Shown: positions 25,160 through 34,634, numbered from the stretch's first letter. The stretch is 64,000 nt of DNA from Arcobacter iocasae (GCF_042214795.1 NZ_CP090177.1:1240001-1304000), one strand, 5' to 3'. Notes: generated from the letters alone by a model not told the origin. A program made the numbers and translations.

Positions 25160-26633
25160 AAATCACTATCTAAAGAATCCATAAAAAAAGGGGAAACAAT
25201 AAAGCTTCCCCTTCTTCTTTAGATTAAATCTCTTCTTATAATACTGGTGATTTGATTACCATCATTTTTTGGTTTGTCATCTCTTCCATACTATAATGAA
25301 TCCCACCTAATCCTAATCCTGAAGCTTTCGCTCCTCCAAACGGCATCCAATCTACTCTAAATGCTGTATGGTCATTTACCATAATTGCTGTCCCATTTAT
25401 TCTTTTTACTGCTTTTAGTGCCGTATCTATATTTTTTGTAAATACTGCTGCTTGGAAAGACACATCTAAAGAGTTCGCTCTATCGAATGCTTCTTCTATA
25501 TCTGAGTAAGAATAAATTACTACTACTGGTCCGAATATCTCTTTTTGAGAAATAATTGCATCATCAGATGGGTTTAAAATTACTGTTGGTTCAAAGCAAG
25601 AATCAGAAATTCTTTTACCACCAGTTAATATTTTCCCACCTTTTGCTACTGCATCATTTACCCATTCTTCTACTCTATTTACTTCATTATGGTTAATTAG
25701 TGGTCCTACTTCTGTTTTAGGGTCTAATTGATCACCTACTACTAATTTAGATGCATAATCAGAAAGTTTAGAAGATACTTCATCACAAATTGATTCATGT
25801 ACATATACTCTTTGCACAGAAACACAAACTTGACCTGCATGGTAGAATCCACCTTTACCCAAGTCTGGAATCATTGCATCGATATCTGCATCTGGTTCTA
25901 CTATTACAGGGGCAACACCACCATGTTCTAGAGCAACTCTTGTTCCATTTGCCACTTTAGATTTTAAGTACCAACCAACTGCACCAGAACCTATAAATGT
26001 TAGGAAATCTACTTTAGGAGAAGTTGCAAGTAATTCTCCTCCATGTCTATCACAAACTACTGCTTGTGCCCATCCTTTTGGAAGTCCTGCTTCTTCTAAA
26101 ATCTCTACTAATCTTATTGCACTCATTGGAGTTTGAGTTGCTGGTTTGATTACTACTGGGCATCCTACTGCGATTGCTGGAATTACTTGATGAACTGCTA
26201 GGTTAAATGGGTGATTAAATGCTGATATCGCTGCAACCACACCTATTGGTTCTCTAAATGTGTAAGCCATTCTATTTGCACTTGAAGCTGTATGACCCAT
26301 TGCCACTTCTTTACCTTCTAGTGCTCCTAGGGCTTCAATAGATAGTTTTATACCGTTGATCGCTCTATTTATTTCAACTTTAGAATCTACATAAGGCTTC
26401 CCACCTTCACTTGCACAAAGTATTGTTAATTCTTCTATTTGCGAAGACATTATCTCTGCTACTTTTTCTAAAATCTCTATTCTTTTATATTTTGGTAAGG
26501 CATTCTTATGATCTAAAAAAGTCGCACTTGCCAAATCTATTGCTGCTTGTACTTCTTCTTCACTATTAAATGGTACATTCCCTACTACTTTCCCATCAAA
26601 CGGCGATGTTACTTCTATTGTTTTACTCATTCT
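25160..26633 (-). repeat. 1474-bp direct repeat, copy 2 (aldehyde dehydrogenase unit)
   Basis: This is the second copy of 14015-15488 in the same orientation, including the terminator hairpin at 25188-25213. Its left end follows unrelated sequence after the response regulator gene; its right end merges into the stop codon of the acetolactate-synthase-like gene. Confidence 0.95.
25236..26630 (-). CDS. Aldehyde dehydrogenase, copy 2
   Basis: The protein is identical to that at 14091-15485, with Glu235 in LEHGG and Cys269 in GQVC. Here the gene sits directly behind the acetolactate-synthase-like gene: the order is TAG, one base, ATG, with the ribosome-binding site (AAGGAGAA) inside the upstream gene. 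The two copies therefore answer to different promoters, one with gabT/TRAP and one with the TPP enzyme. Substrate specificity is not shown by the sequence. Confidence 0.93.
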   Translation of the reverse strand: MSKTIEVTSPFDGKVVGNVPFNSEEEVQAAIDLASATFLDHKNALPKYKRIEILEKVAEIMSSQIEELTILCASEGGKPYVDSKVEINRAINGIKLSIEALGALEGKEVAMGHTASSANRMAYTFREPIGVVAAISAFNHPFNLAVHQVIPAIAVGCPVVIKPATQTPMSAIRLVEILEEAGLPKGWAQAVVCDRHGGELLATSPKVDFLTFIGSGAVGWYLKSKVANGTRVALEHGGVAPVIVEPDADIDAMIPDLGKGGFYHAGQVCVSVQRVYVHESICDEVSSKLSDYASKLVVGDQLDPKTEVGPLINHNEVNRVEEWVNDAVAKGGKILTGGKRISDSCFEPTVILNPSDDAIISQKEIFGPVVVIYSYSDIEEAFDRANSLDVSFQAAVFTKNIDTALKAVKRINGTAIMVNDHTAFRVDWMPFGGAKASGLGLGGIHYSMEEMTNQKMMVIKSPVL

Positions 26634-28287
26634 ATTCTCCTTCTAATAATGTTTCTGCATTTTTCACAAGATCATTTAATATAGCATGATTTAATGAATA
26701 GTCAACAGCTAAATCTATTAAATGCACACCTTTAGAGTTTACACATTTTTCTAATGTTTCAGTAAACTCTTCACAAGATGTTGGTCTGTGTCCAATTGCT
26801 CCATAACTCTCTGCATATTTTACAAAATCTGGATTATCATAGTCAAGTCCAAATGTTTCAAATCCCATACCAGTTTGTTTCCATTTAATCATTCCAAATG
26901 CATTGTCATTTAAAATTACTACTGTAATATCAAGACCAAGTCTTACTGCTGTTTCAAGCTCTTGTGAATTCATCATAAATCCACCATCACCACAAACTGC
27001 AACAACTTTTCTCTCAGGATAAACCATTTTAGCTGTCATTGCTGATGGAAGACCAGCTCCCATAGTAGCTAGTGCATTATCTAATAATACTGTGTTTGGT
27101 CTAGCAGCTTTATAATTTCTTGCAAACCAGATTTTATATACACCATTATCTAGTGTTAAAATATCTTCAGGTGCTAAAATATCTCTAATAGTTTTTACAG
27201 CTCTTTGAGGTAAAATAGGGAATCTCATATCACCAAAATATTTAGTTAATCTAACATTGATAGTTCTAATTACTGTTTTGTAAAAATCAAAATCCCAATG
27301 ATCTTGTGGAGATAATGCTCTATTTAAATCAGTAACACTTCCTGCAATATCTCCAACAACATCTAAGTGTGGGAAATATGTATCATCAACTTCTGATGGA
27401 GAGAAGTTTAAGTGAATAACTTTACAAGCATCAGGACCTTCTTCCATAAAAAATGGTGGTTTTTCAATAACATCATGACCTACATTAATAATTAAATCAG
27501 CTGTTGAAATAGCAGCATGAATAAAGTCATCAGCTGAAAGTGCAGCAGTTCCTAAACATAATTTATGATTATCATCAACCACACCTTTACCCATTTGAGT
27601 TGTGAAGAAAGGAATTCCTGTGTCATTAACAAAATCTGTTAAAGCATCACCGATTCTATTTCTATTAGCACCTGCTCCAATAAGAATTAAAGGTTTTTTT
27701 GCAGCTTCTATCATTCTAACTGCTTGTAAAATTGTAGTTTTATCAGCATATGGATATCTTACAGCTCTTACTGGGTAAACATGATCTCCAGCTTCTTCGT
27801 CTGCAATATCTTCAGGTAGTTCGATATGAACAGCACCTGGTCTTTCTGCTGTTGCTACTTTAAATGCTTCTCTTACCATTGATGGAATATTATTTCCATT
27901 TACAACTTGTTTTGCATATTTTGTCATTGGTCTCATCATACCAACGATATCTATAATTTGAAATCTACCTTGTTTAGATTTTTTAATTGGTTTTTGACCA
28001 GTAATCATCATCATTGGCATTCCACCAAGTTGTGCATAAGCTGCTGCTGTTGCAAAGTTAGTAGCTCCAGGGCCAAGAGTAGAGATACAAACTCCAACTT
28101 TTCCTGTTAGTCTTCCATAAGTTGCAGCCATGAATCCTGCCCCTTGTTCATGCCTTGTTAAAACTAGTTTAATGTTAGATTTTCTTAATGATTCTAAAAA
28201 ATCTAAGTTTTCTTCACCAGGTATTCCAAATATGTACTCAACGCCTTCATTTTCTAAGGCTTTTACAAATAAATCAGATGCCTTCAT
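26632..28287 (-). CDS. Thiamine-diphosphate enzyme, acetolactate synthase-like
   Basis: This 551-residue three-domain TPP enzyme has the activating Glu47 in TRHEQGAGFMA, the middle domain around IGAGANRNR, and the TPP/Mg motif GDGGFMMNSQELETAVRLG near 433 followed by NDNAFG. It resembles IlvB/AlsS large subunits (QGRFQIIDIVGMMRPMTKYA), but no regulatory small subunit follows; an aldehyde dehydrogenase does. It could form acetolactate or another acyloin, or decarboxylate a 2-oxoacid to an aldehyde that the dehydrogenase then oxidises (inference). It is shorter than, and does not look like, sulfoacetaldehyde acetyltransferase. AAAGGGAA precedes the ATG. Confidence 0.82.
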   Translation of the reverse strand: MKASDLFVKALENEGVEYIFGIPGEENLDFLESLRKSNIKLVLTRHEQGAGFMAATYGRLTGKVGVCISTLGPGATNFATAAAYAQLGGMPMMMITGQKPIKKSKQGRFQIIDIVGMMRPMTKYAKQVVNGNNIPSMVREAFKVATAERPGAVHIELPEDIADEEAGDHVYPVRAVRYPYADKTTILQAVRMIEAAKKPLILIGAGANRNRIGDALTDFVNDTGIPFFTTQMGKGVVDDNHKLCLGTAALSADDFIHAAISTADLIINVGHDVIEKPPFFMEEGPDACKVIHLNFSPSEVDDTYFPHLDVVGDIAGSVTDLNRALSPQDHWDFDFYKTVIRTINVRLTKYFGDMRFPILPQRAVKTIRDILAPEDILTLDNGVYKIWFARNYKAARPNTVLLDNALATMGAGLPSAMTAKMVYPERKVVAVCGDGGFMMNSQELETAVRLGLDITVVILNDNAFGMIKWKQTGMGFETFGLDYDNPDFVKYAESYGAIGHRPTSCEEFTETLEKCVNSKGVHLIDLAVDYSLNHAILNDLVKNAETLLEGE

Positions 28288-28328
28288 TTTTTTTCCCTTT
28301 GTTTTGTTTATTAAAAATTTTATTTTGA

Positions 28329-28346
28329 TAAGTTTCTCACAACTTA
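28329..28346 (-). promoter_or_regulatory. Leader hairpin upstream of the TPP-enzyme gene
   Basis: TAAGTT / AACTTA pair with a 6-base loop about 42 bp before the start codon. The 28288-28582 gap (about 295 bp) otherwise holds AT-rich DNA with several TATAAT-like boxes on both strands. I see no gene in it and no recognisable riboswitch. Confidence 0.3.
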
Positions 28347-28582
28347 CGTTTGAAATGTCTTAAAATCAAGTTTTCCCTATGTCGAATAAAAAAAAATTTG
28401 TTTTAGTTCTATTATTACACACTTTTTCAAAAAACCAATATTATAGTTACATTAAAATAAATAATTAAATTTAAATCTCTGCATAAATTAAGGTTTTAAA
28501 CACGCATATTTTAATATTTTATCCTTATTTTTTATTTAGTTTTTTAATGTAAAATCATTAAAAAAGTTTAGGAAAATAATAC

Positions 28583-29236
28583 ATGAAATCTCTTATTTTT
28601 GATTTAGATGGTACCTTGATAAATTCTATTTTAGATATTGCTCTTAGTATGAATAAAGTCTTAGAAAAACATGGCTATAAAACTCATGAAATTGATGAGT
28701 ACAACTATTTTGTAGGGGATGGTGCTTTAGTTTTAGTAAAAAATGCTATGCCTCAAAATGCATCAGAAGAAGATATTCAAATAGCACTAAAAAGTTTTAT
28801 AGAAATTTATGAACAAAATACTCACAATAATACTTTTGCTTATGATGGTATTTATGAAATGTTAGAAAAATTAGAAAAGCTAAAAATTAAAAAAGCAGTT
28901 TTATCAAATAAACCACACAAATTTACTTTAAAATATATGGAAAACATATTTAATAATTTTAACTTTCAAGAAATACATGGACAAAAAAGTGATGTTCCTA
29001 AAAAACCAGATCCAACTATGGCTATAGAAATTGCTACAAAACTAAACACAAAAGTTGAAGATGTGATATTTATAGGAGACACAGCAACAGATATGAAAAC
29101 AGCAAAAAGTGCAGGAATGATTGCAGTTGGTGTAGAATGGGGATTTAGAAGTGTTGAAGAGCTACTTGAAAATGGTGCAGATTTTATAGTAAAAACCCCA
29201 CAAGATATTATTGAATTATTAAATAAACTGAAATAA
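28583..29236 (+). CDS. gph: HAD-family phosphatase, phosphoglycolate phosphatase-like
   Basis: This 217-residue protein has HAD motif I FDLDGTLINS (Asp8 nucleophile, Asp10), motif II in AVLSNKPH, the lysine in KKPDPTMA, and motif IV FIGDTATDMKTAKSAGM. The cap position and length fit the Gph/PGP branch, which removes 2-phosphoglycolate arising from DNA repair or oxygenation. The exact substrate among HAD phosphatases is not certain. It ends in a hairpin shared with the convergent gene at 29246. Confidence 0.85.
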   Translation: MKSLIFDLDGTLINSILDIALSMNKVLEKHGYKTHEIDEYNYFVGDGALVLVKNAMPQNASEEDIQIALKSFIEIYEQNTHNNTFAYDGIYEMLEKLEKLKIKKAVLSNKPHKFTLKYMENIFNNFNFQEIHGQKSDVPKKPDPTMAIEIATKLNTKVEDVIFIGDTATDMKTAKSAGMIAVGVEWGFRSVEELLENGADFIVKTPQDIIELLNKLK

Positions 29237-29250
29237 GCAAAAAGCTTATT
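29232..29250. terminator. Terminator hairpin between gph and the DUF4405 gene
   Basis: AATAAGC / GCTTATT with a 5-base A loop overlaps the gph stop and is followed by CCGG and six T on the plus strand. The outer bases AAAC and GTTT can extend the stem. It sits between convergent genes and may act in both directions. Confidence 0.65.
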
Positions 29251-30061
29251 CCGGTTTTTTATATCCTAATTTTTCAATAACAGACATTGGGCTCATATCA
29301 TACTTTTCTACTATTTCTCTAAATTTTTCATCTTCTTTTGCTTCAATTCCCAAAGCTTTTAATTTTGAGATAAGTTCAGCATCTGAGAGTCTTAAAGTTT
29401 TCGCAACTTCAGATATAGTTTTTCTACCCATTCCCGTTAATTGGATAGTTTCTTCCCCTGCTTTTTCAAAATTCTTTCTTAAAAGATTATAAATAAATTG
29501 AGGACTTAAACTATTATTATCACCTATTTGATTTAGGCTTTGAGTAGTTTTAAAGTTAATATTATTTGTTTTTAAAATCTCTTGAGTTTTTTCAAAATCA
29601 TAACCCATTTTTTTAACAAACATTTTAAGAGAAGATAACTCAGCATGGGCATAAGGAGCAGAACCATACTCTTTTTCCCAAGAGTTTTTTACTCCATTCC
29701 CAAAATCTAGAAAAGTAGAAAAAGGAGGAATAAAATAAATAGTTCCTATCAAAAAAACCAATACTAATGCAATAGAAAGTAGCATTTCTTTAGTGAAAAA
29801 TATCATTTGTTTAGCACTGTTTTTCATATAACTAGTAAGAGCTTTCCAATTATAAAAAACATGAATTAGTGTCATAATGATAAAAAGTACCATAAATATT
29901 GAATGAATATGTGCATAGTTATCTTTACTTAAACCAAATAATTTCCAATTTGACCAATTTGCAATTCTCCCAGGAGGAGAGATAAAAAGCATAATACCTG
30001 TGTAGCTCATGATAATCATCACAAACATGATTGTAAGTGAAGTGATTTTTCTTAAATTCAT
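29246..30061 (-). CDS. DUF4405-type membrane protein
   Basis: This 271-residue protein has spans at about 7-27, 50-70 and 95-115. His51, His53 and His67 lie in or near the second span, as in cytochrome b-like DUF4405 proteins, so heme binding is possible. The C-terminal half (about 125-271) is soluble and built of short helical repeats such as ISEVAKTLRLSDAELISKLK, which look like small helix-hairpin units. The role is unknown; electron transfer at the membrane is only a suggestion. Confidence 0.65.
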   Translation of the reverse strand: MNLRKITSLTIMFVMIIMSYTGIMLFISPPGRIANWSNWKLFGLSKDNYAHIHSIFMVLFIIMTLIHVFYNWKALTSYMKNSAKQMIFFTKEMLLSIALVLVFLIGTIYFIPPFSTFLDFGNGVKNSWEKEYGSAPYAHAELSSLKMFVKKMGYDFEKTQEILKTNNINFKTTQSLNQIGDNNSLSPQFIYNLLRKNFEKAGEETIQLTGMGRKTISEVAKTLRLSDAELISKLKALGIEAKEDEKFREIVEKYDMSPMSVIEKLGYKKPE

Positions 30062-30148
30062 ATAATCCCCTTTTCATCTCATTTTTTATCAGTATATAAC
30101 AAAAAATTATAAAAGTAAGAAAGACAAGAATAAATGTAAAATTTTAAA

Positions 30149-30532
30149 TTACAACTCTACTTCAAAAAACTTTTCATCAATCTTTTTATACTCTGCAACT
30201 GAGCAAGTAATTTTTTTAGCATTTTGATAATCACCAAACTCTTTTAAAAATAGTTTTTGAAGATCACTAATATTTGCAGTTCTAAAAATAAAATAACCTA
30301 ATATTTGTTTACCCCTAGAACCTGTTTTCTCTATGCCAAAACTATCAAATTTCCACTCAACACCCTTAGAAAATAAAAATACTTCCCCTAGTCTTTTTTC
30401 TAATTCATCTCTTACTGTATTATTGTATTCTTTTAAGTGCACATAAAAAGCAACATTTATATTGTATTCATCTTGTGATAATTTACTTTCAAATTCGGTT
30501 TGTGGTTTTTGCACTATTTTTGTTTTATCCAT
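30149..30532 (-). CDS. Hypothetical protein
   Basis: This 127-residue soluble protein has no signal peptide, membrane span or motif I recognise. It contains an alpha/beta-like stretch (GKQILGYFIFRTANISDLQKLF) and mixed charged residues. It is monocistronic, about 87 bp downstream of the DUF4405 gene on the same strand and divergent from the diguanylate cyclase at 30680. A good reading frame with normal codon use supports it being real. Confidence 0.65.
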   Translation of the reverse strand: MDKTKIVQKPQTEFESKLSQDEYNINVAFYVHLKEYNNTVRDELEKRLGEVFLFSKGVEWKFDSFGIEKTGSRGKQILGYFIFRTANISDLQKLFLKEFGDYQNAKKITCSVAEYKKIDEKFFEVEL

Positions 30533-30679
30533 AAAAAATCCTCTATAAAATATATTTCTTATTATAATAGGTTATACTTTTTTTTCTATAAAATAAGAAC
30601 TTAATATTTAAAAAGAAATTTATATAAAAGTAATTCGAAACTTTTACTTGTTATAATGGTTTCTTTATAAGGAATTAAA

Positions 30680-32830
30680 ATGAGAATATTGTTTATACCA
30701 TTATTTATTTTATTTTATTTATCAATAAATGCAATAGCAGAACCTATTAAATTAACAAAAGATGAAAAAACCTTTATTGCTTCACATCCAATAATCAAAG
30801 TTGGGATGATGCCTGACTTTACACCATTTGCATATTATATAAAAAATACTCCAGTTGGATTTGAACATGATTTATTAAAAATGATTTCTAAAAGAACAGG
30901 CTTAGAATTTGAAAAAAAAATAGATAATTGGACAACTATTTATTCCGCTTTTAAAGATAAAAAAGTAGATATGATAACTAGTATTTCATATAAAAAATTT
31001 CGAGAGCCTTTTACTACTTTTACAAGTTCTTATTATGATATACCAATTATGATATTTGTAAGGGATAATTTTGGGCAATACAATGGAATAAAAAGTCTTG
31101 AAGGGAAAAAAGTAGGAGTACTAAAAGATGTTTTTTATATCAAAGAGTTAGAAAACATGGGTACAATGAATTTAATCTATTACGATAACTATGCAGACTT
31201 AACAAAAGATTTAGTCTTTGGCAAAATCGATGCTTTGATTCAAAATCTTACAAATATAAACTATCTTATTAAAAAAAACCTTTATTCAAATTTGAAACTT
31301 GCCAGTGAATTAATCCTTCCCAATACAAAAAAAGAAGATTTACGATTTGGAGTTCAACCTGAAGAACCACTTTTGAGTTCTATTATCCAAAAAGCCCTTG
31401 ATTCAATAACAAAAAAAGAGAAAGAAGCTTTAGTTGATAAATGGATTGGTTCAATAAAAGAGTACAGTGGTGGTCATATAGAACTAAATAAGGATGAAAT
31501 AGCCTATCTTGATACAAATGTTATTAAGTACTGTATAAATCCAGATGGAATGCCTTTTGAAGGACTTAATGAAAAAGGTGAACATTCTGGAATGAGTTCA
31601 GATTATTATAATCTATTTGAAAAAATGCTCTCTGCAAAATTTGAACTTGTAAAAACAAAAAATTGGAATGAGTCAATAACTTATATAAAACAACACAAAT
31701 GTGATATGTTGGCTCTTGGTATGGAAACGCCTGAACGAAGAAAGTACTTAAACTTCACGAGTAGTTACTTAGAAGTTCCTTTAGTAGTAGCAACAAGAGT
31801 TGATGTGCCATTTATAAATCAAATATTGGACTTAGAGGGTGAAAAAATTGGTATCATAAAAGGAGATGCTTTTGTAAAAATACTTAGACAAAAATATCCC
31901 TCTTTAAATATCATAGAAGTAGAAGACATAAAGGAAGGACTAGATAAAGTCAAAAATGGCGAACTTTTCGCATATATTGATACCTTGGCTAGTATAGGAT
32001 ATGAATTTCAACAAAAGTATTTTGGAGAATTAAAAATAGCAGGAAAGATATCTGAAAATTTGAAACTCTCAATTGCTGTTGTAAAAGAAGATAAAACATT
32101 ATTAACTATTTTACAAAAAACAGTAAATAAAATAACAAATGAAATGCATAGAGAAATTTTCAGTAAATGGATTCCTATAAAATATCAAAAAGGCATAGAC
32201 TATGATTTAGTTTGGAAAATATCTATTGGAGCTATTTTATTTATTATTCTTGTTATTTATTGGAATAGAAAAATCATACAAACAAATAAATTGTTACAAC
32301 AAGCCCAAAAAGATATTGAAGAGAAGAATAAAGAATTGGCAAAACTTGCAATCACAGATAAACTAACAAATTTATATAATAGAAGAAAGTTAGATGAACT
32401 ATTACAAAATGAGCTAAATAGAAGTGATAGGTTTAAGCATACCTTTGCCCTAGCAATTTTAGATATAGACCATTTTAAAAAAGTCAATGACACTTTTGGA
32501 CACCAAACAGGAGATAAAGTTTTAGTAGAGCTTTCAATTATATTAAAAGCTCACATAAGAACAACAGATTTTGTGGGGAGATTTGGAGGAGAAGAGTTTG
32601 TAATAATCTGTCCAGAATCACAAAAAGAGGGTGTATATAATTTGATGGAAAACATTCGATTGAATATAGCAAACTATACTTTTAACGATATAGGAAATAT
32701 AACCATGAGTTTTGGTATCGCCTTATCTAAAGAAAACGACACCATTGAATCAGTTCTAAAAAGAGCGGATGTAGCACTATATGAGGCTAAAAACTCTGGA
32801 AGAAATAAAGTTGTTGTTAGTGAGAGTTAA
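30680..32830 (+). CDS. Diguanylate cyclase with two periplasmic SBP_bac_3 domains
   Basis: This 716-residue protein has a signal-like N-terminus (1-20), two tandem binding-protein domains (about 33-255 and 270-500), one membrane span (about 511-531), a short coiled coil and a C-terminal GGDEF domain. That domain has FGGEEF near 635 and an RTTD inhibitory site just ahead. It should make c-di-GMP in response to a periplasmic ligand. The sensor half has the same layout and similar wording (KNW-ES, KCDML/VL, NKWI/SKWIPIKY) as the histidine kinase at 20503, so the two look like one sensor joined to two outputs. Confidence 0.92.
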   Translation: MRILFIPLFILFYLSINAIAEPIKLTKDEKTFIASHPIIKVGMMPDFTPFAYYIKNTPVGFEHDLLKMISKRTGLEFEKKIDNWTTIYSAFKDKKVDMITSISYKKFREPFTTFTSSYYDIPIMIFVRDNFGQYNGIKSLEGKKVGVLKDVFYIKELENMGTMNLIYYDNYADLTKDLVFGKIDALIQNLTNINYLIKKNLYSNLKLASELILPNTKKEDLRFGVQPEEPLLSSIIQKALDSITKKEKEALVDKWIGSIKEYSGGHIELNKDEIAYLDTNVIKYCINPDGMPFEGLNEKGEHSGMSSDYYNLFEKMLSAKFELVKTKNWNESITYIKQHKCDMLALGMETPERRKYLNFTSSYLEVPLVVATRVDVPFINQILDLEGEKIGIIKGDAFVKILRQKYPSLNIIEVEDIKEGLDKVKNGELFAYIDTLASIGYEFQQKYFGELKIAGKISENLKLSIAVVKEDKTLLTILQKTVNKITNEMHREIFSKWIPIKYQKGIDYDLVWKISIGAILFIILVIYWNRKIIQTNKLLQQAQKDIEEKNKELAKLAITDKLTNLYNRRKLDELLQNELNRSDRFKHTFALAILDIDHFKKVNDTFGHQTGDKVLVELSIILKAHIRTTDFVGRFGGEEFVIICPESQKEGVYNLMENIRLNIANYTFNDIGNITMSFGIALSKENDTIESVLKRADVALYEAKNSGRNKVVVSES

Positions 32831-33019
32831 GTGAATATAGAACAAATATTTTTATTAAAAGCTATGGAAGATAGAAATTTTGTCTGCTTTACTTATGAAA
32901 ATAAAAGTTTTAAAGATGTTAAAATTTTAAAATTTGAAGATAGTCTTATTCATACTGATTGTGGTATTTTTCAATTTAAAAAAATTAAAAAAATTGTAGT
33001 CTTAAAAAATAAATTTTAA
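32831..33019 (+). CDS. Small conserved-looking hypothetical protein
   Basis: This 62-residue protein starts at a GTG directly after the stop of the diguanylate cyclase (32830/32831), with GAGAG just ahead. It is rich in beta-type segments (FVCFTYENKSFKDVKILKF, then FQFKKIKKIVVL), resembling a small SH3-like or DUF fold, though I cannot name it. Its stop overlaps the convergent acyltransferase gene by 4 bp. The tight spacing suggests co-translation with the cyclase. Confidence 0.6.
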   Translation: MNIEQIFLLKAMEDRNFVCFTYENKSFKDVKILKFEDSLIHTDCGIFQFKKIKKIVVLKNKF

Positions 33020-33702
33020 GACTCTTTTATAAACTGCTTTCTATAGTTTTCTTCTAATGATGTTTTATCTTTATAGTCTATTATATCGCCTATTTCAATC
33101 TGAACTTTCAAGCCTTTTGTTCTATTATTAATAGCATCATTTAAAACCTCATTTGCATTTGATTTTATATAAACAGGCAAGATAGGCAATCTATTTTTTA
33201 AAGCAACTATCCTAGAACCTTCTTTAAAAGAAGATAAGGGTGTATTTTCTTTATTTCTAGTTCCTTCTGGGAAGATAAAAATAGAGTGTCCCTCTTTTAC
33301 TATTTTTTTAGTATCTTTAAAAAATGGTGCCATATTTGAAGCATCTCTATCTAATAAAACTGTACCAGCATTTCGTGTAAATGTTCCAAAGAAAAAAGAG
33401 TTATATAGCTCTTTTTTTGCTACCCAAAAGCCATTGATTTTACTATTTTCTAAAGCTAGTTCAATTATCAAGGGGTCAATTATGCTTCTATGATTTGAGA
33501 CAACTAGGTATTGTCCATTTTGTGGTATTTTTTCTTTATTTATTACTTCAACATTTATGTTTAATTTCCCTAATAATTGTTTGGCATATTTTAATCGGAA
33601 ATCAAATATTTCTTGAGAGTTTTTTACTTTTTTGAGTTTAAATCCATATTTATTTGTAAGGTATGTGGCATAAATGGCTATGCTTATTTGTTTGAGGTTC
33701 AA
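33016..33702 (-). CDS. Lysophospholipid acyltransferase (PlsC family)
   Basis: This 228-residue protein carries the acyltransferase motifs NHRSIID (His71, Asp76, the H-x4-D catalytic pair) and FPEGTRNKEN near 145. It is probably 1-acyl-glycerol-3-phosphate acyltransferase or a close relative acting at the inner membrane face. Length is normal. The stop region overlaps the convergent small gene by 4 bp. Confidence 0.9.
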   Translation of the reverse strand: MNLKQISIAIYATYLTNKYGFKLKKVKNSQEIFDFRLKYAKQLLGKLNINVEVINKEKIPQNGQYLVVSNHRSIIDPLIIELALENSKINGFWVAKKELYNSFFFGTFTRNAGTVLLDRDASNMAPFFKDTKKIVKEGHSIFIFPEGTRNKENTPLSSFKEGSRIVALKNRLPILPVYIKSNANEVLNDAINNRTKGLKVQIEIGDIIDYKDKTSLEENYRKQFIKES

Positions 33703-33843
33703 TAATGTCCTAGTATTTCTTACTAGTATATCCAGATGAACTTATGGGAGTATTGATTTAAAATTTACATTTGACTATTAAATTAGAAGTATGTTTTATT
33801 AGTTTTAATATTAGATTGTTTTTAGTGTTTGGCTTTTGCTCTT

Positions 33844-33861
33844 GAAGACCTAAAGGTCTTC
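33844..33861. repeat. Hairpin downstream of the HIRAN gene
   Basis: GAAGACC / GGTCTTC form a perfect 7-bp stem with a TAAA loop. Neither strand has a T-run directly after it, so it is not a typical terminator. It lies in the 197-bp gap 33703-33899, which otherwise shows no gene. Confidence 0.45.
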
Positions 33862-33899
33862 GTGCAATTGAATTTTAAAATAATAAGTTTTTTATTTCA

Positions 33900-34634
33900 C
33901 TAACAACCATATGGTAAAAATTCTTCTCTATCAAAAGGTTGAAAATTATCTGGCCATTTTGTTGTTAACTTACATAATAATGTCAATTGCAAAGGTGCAT
34001 CTAAATTAACTTTTTGAACCACTACTTGTACGTTATTTGTATTATTTAGTTCAAATAATCTATTAAAATCATCTACAAAAAATGAAGGACAATATCCTAA
34101 CAATTCAACTGGGTCATTTTTTGTTCTCAAAGCCAAGGCTAAAGGGTCTGATTCATTTTGAATATCCTTTAAAATAAGTAATCGGTCATTTTTCTTTAAT
34201 TTGGGTAATCTTTCCAAATAATGTTTTGCAATATGACTAATTCCATGAGAGAAAAAAAGAACCTCATACATTCCTTTTTCATTCTTTTCTGGAACAGGGA
34301 AAAGTTGCAATTCATCAGTAGCTCTAATACCTCTACTTCTTGCTAGTTCTAATAAATCATTATTCTCTTCTTTTTTAATATCTAACCAACTTAAGAAGTC
34401 CTCATATTCTGGACGTGACTTAGAAAGTAACCTATTTTTAAATATTGGAAATAATTCATCAGATACATATGTTTCATTTAACTGATTCATTTGTCCAAAA
34501 GGTATGAACTTATCAATTTTTGCTCCATTAGTATAATTAAAATAATACTTATTATTCTTATACTCTAGAAGTCCTACTCCTGTCCACATTCTAGTATTAG
34601 GATTTCTCCATACTAAAATTAATTTATTTTTCAT
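33900..34634 (-). CDS. HIRAN-domain protein with HipA-N-like N-terminus
   Basis: In this 244-residue protein, residues about 124-215 resemble a HIRAN domain (KNDRLLILKDIQNESDPLAL, then VELLGYCP and VDDFNRLF), a fold that binds DNA ends or single-stranded DNA in eukaryotic HLTF and is linked to DNA processing in bacteria. Residues 1-90 (TGVGLLEY, YFNY, ETYVSDELFPIFKNRLLSK) recall the N-terminal subdomain of HipA kinases. The gene overlaps the upstream kinase gene by 11 bp, so they are co-translated. Together they look like a HipA kinase split in two with HIRAN added. Function is unknown. Confidence 0.65.
   Translation of the reverse strand: MKNKLILVWRNPNTRMWTGVGLLEYKNNKYYFNYTNGAKIDKFIPFGQMNQLNETYVSDELFPIFKNRLLSKSRPEYEDFLSWLDIKKEENNDLLELARSRGIRATDELQLFPVPEKNEKGMYEVLFFSHGISHIAKHYLERLPKLKKNDRLLILKDIQNESDPLALALRTKNDPVELLGYCPSFFVDDFNRLFELNNTNNVQVVVQKVNLDAPLQLTLLCKLTTKWPDNFQPFDREEFLPYGC

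Noticed and set aside
14091..28287. Taurine degradation (aminotransferase plus sulfoacetaldehyde acetyltransferase)
   Set aside because: The TPP enzyme resembles acetolactate synthases and is shorter than Xsc; no phosphotransacetylase or sulfite exporter is nearby.
12859..28287. The 1474-bp repeat as a transposable unit
   Set aside because: No transposase, no terminal inverted repeats and no target-site duplication at its edges. Recombination or conversion explains it better.
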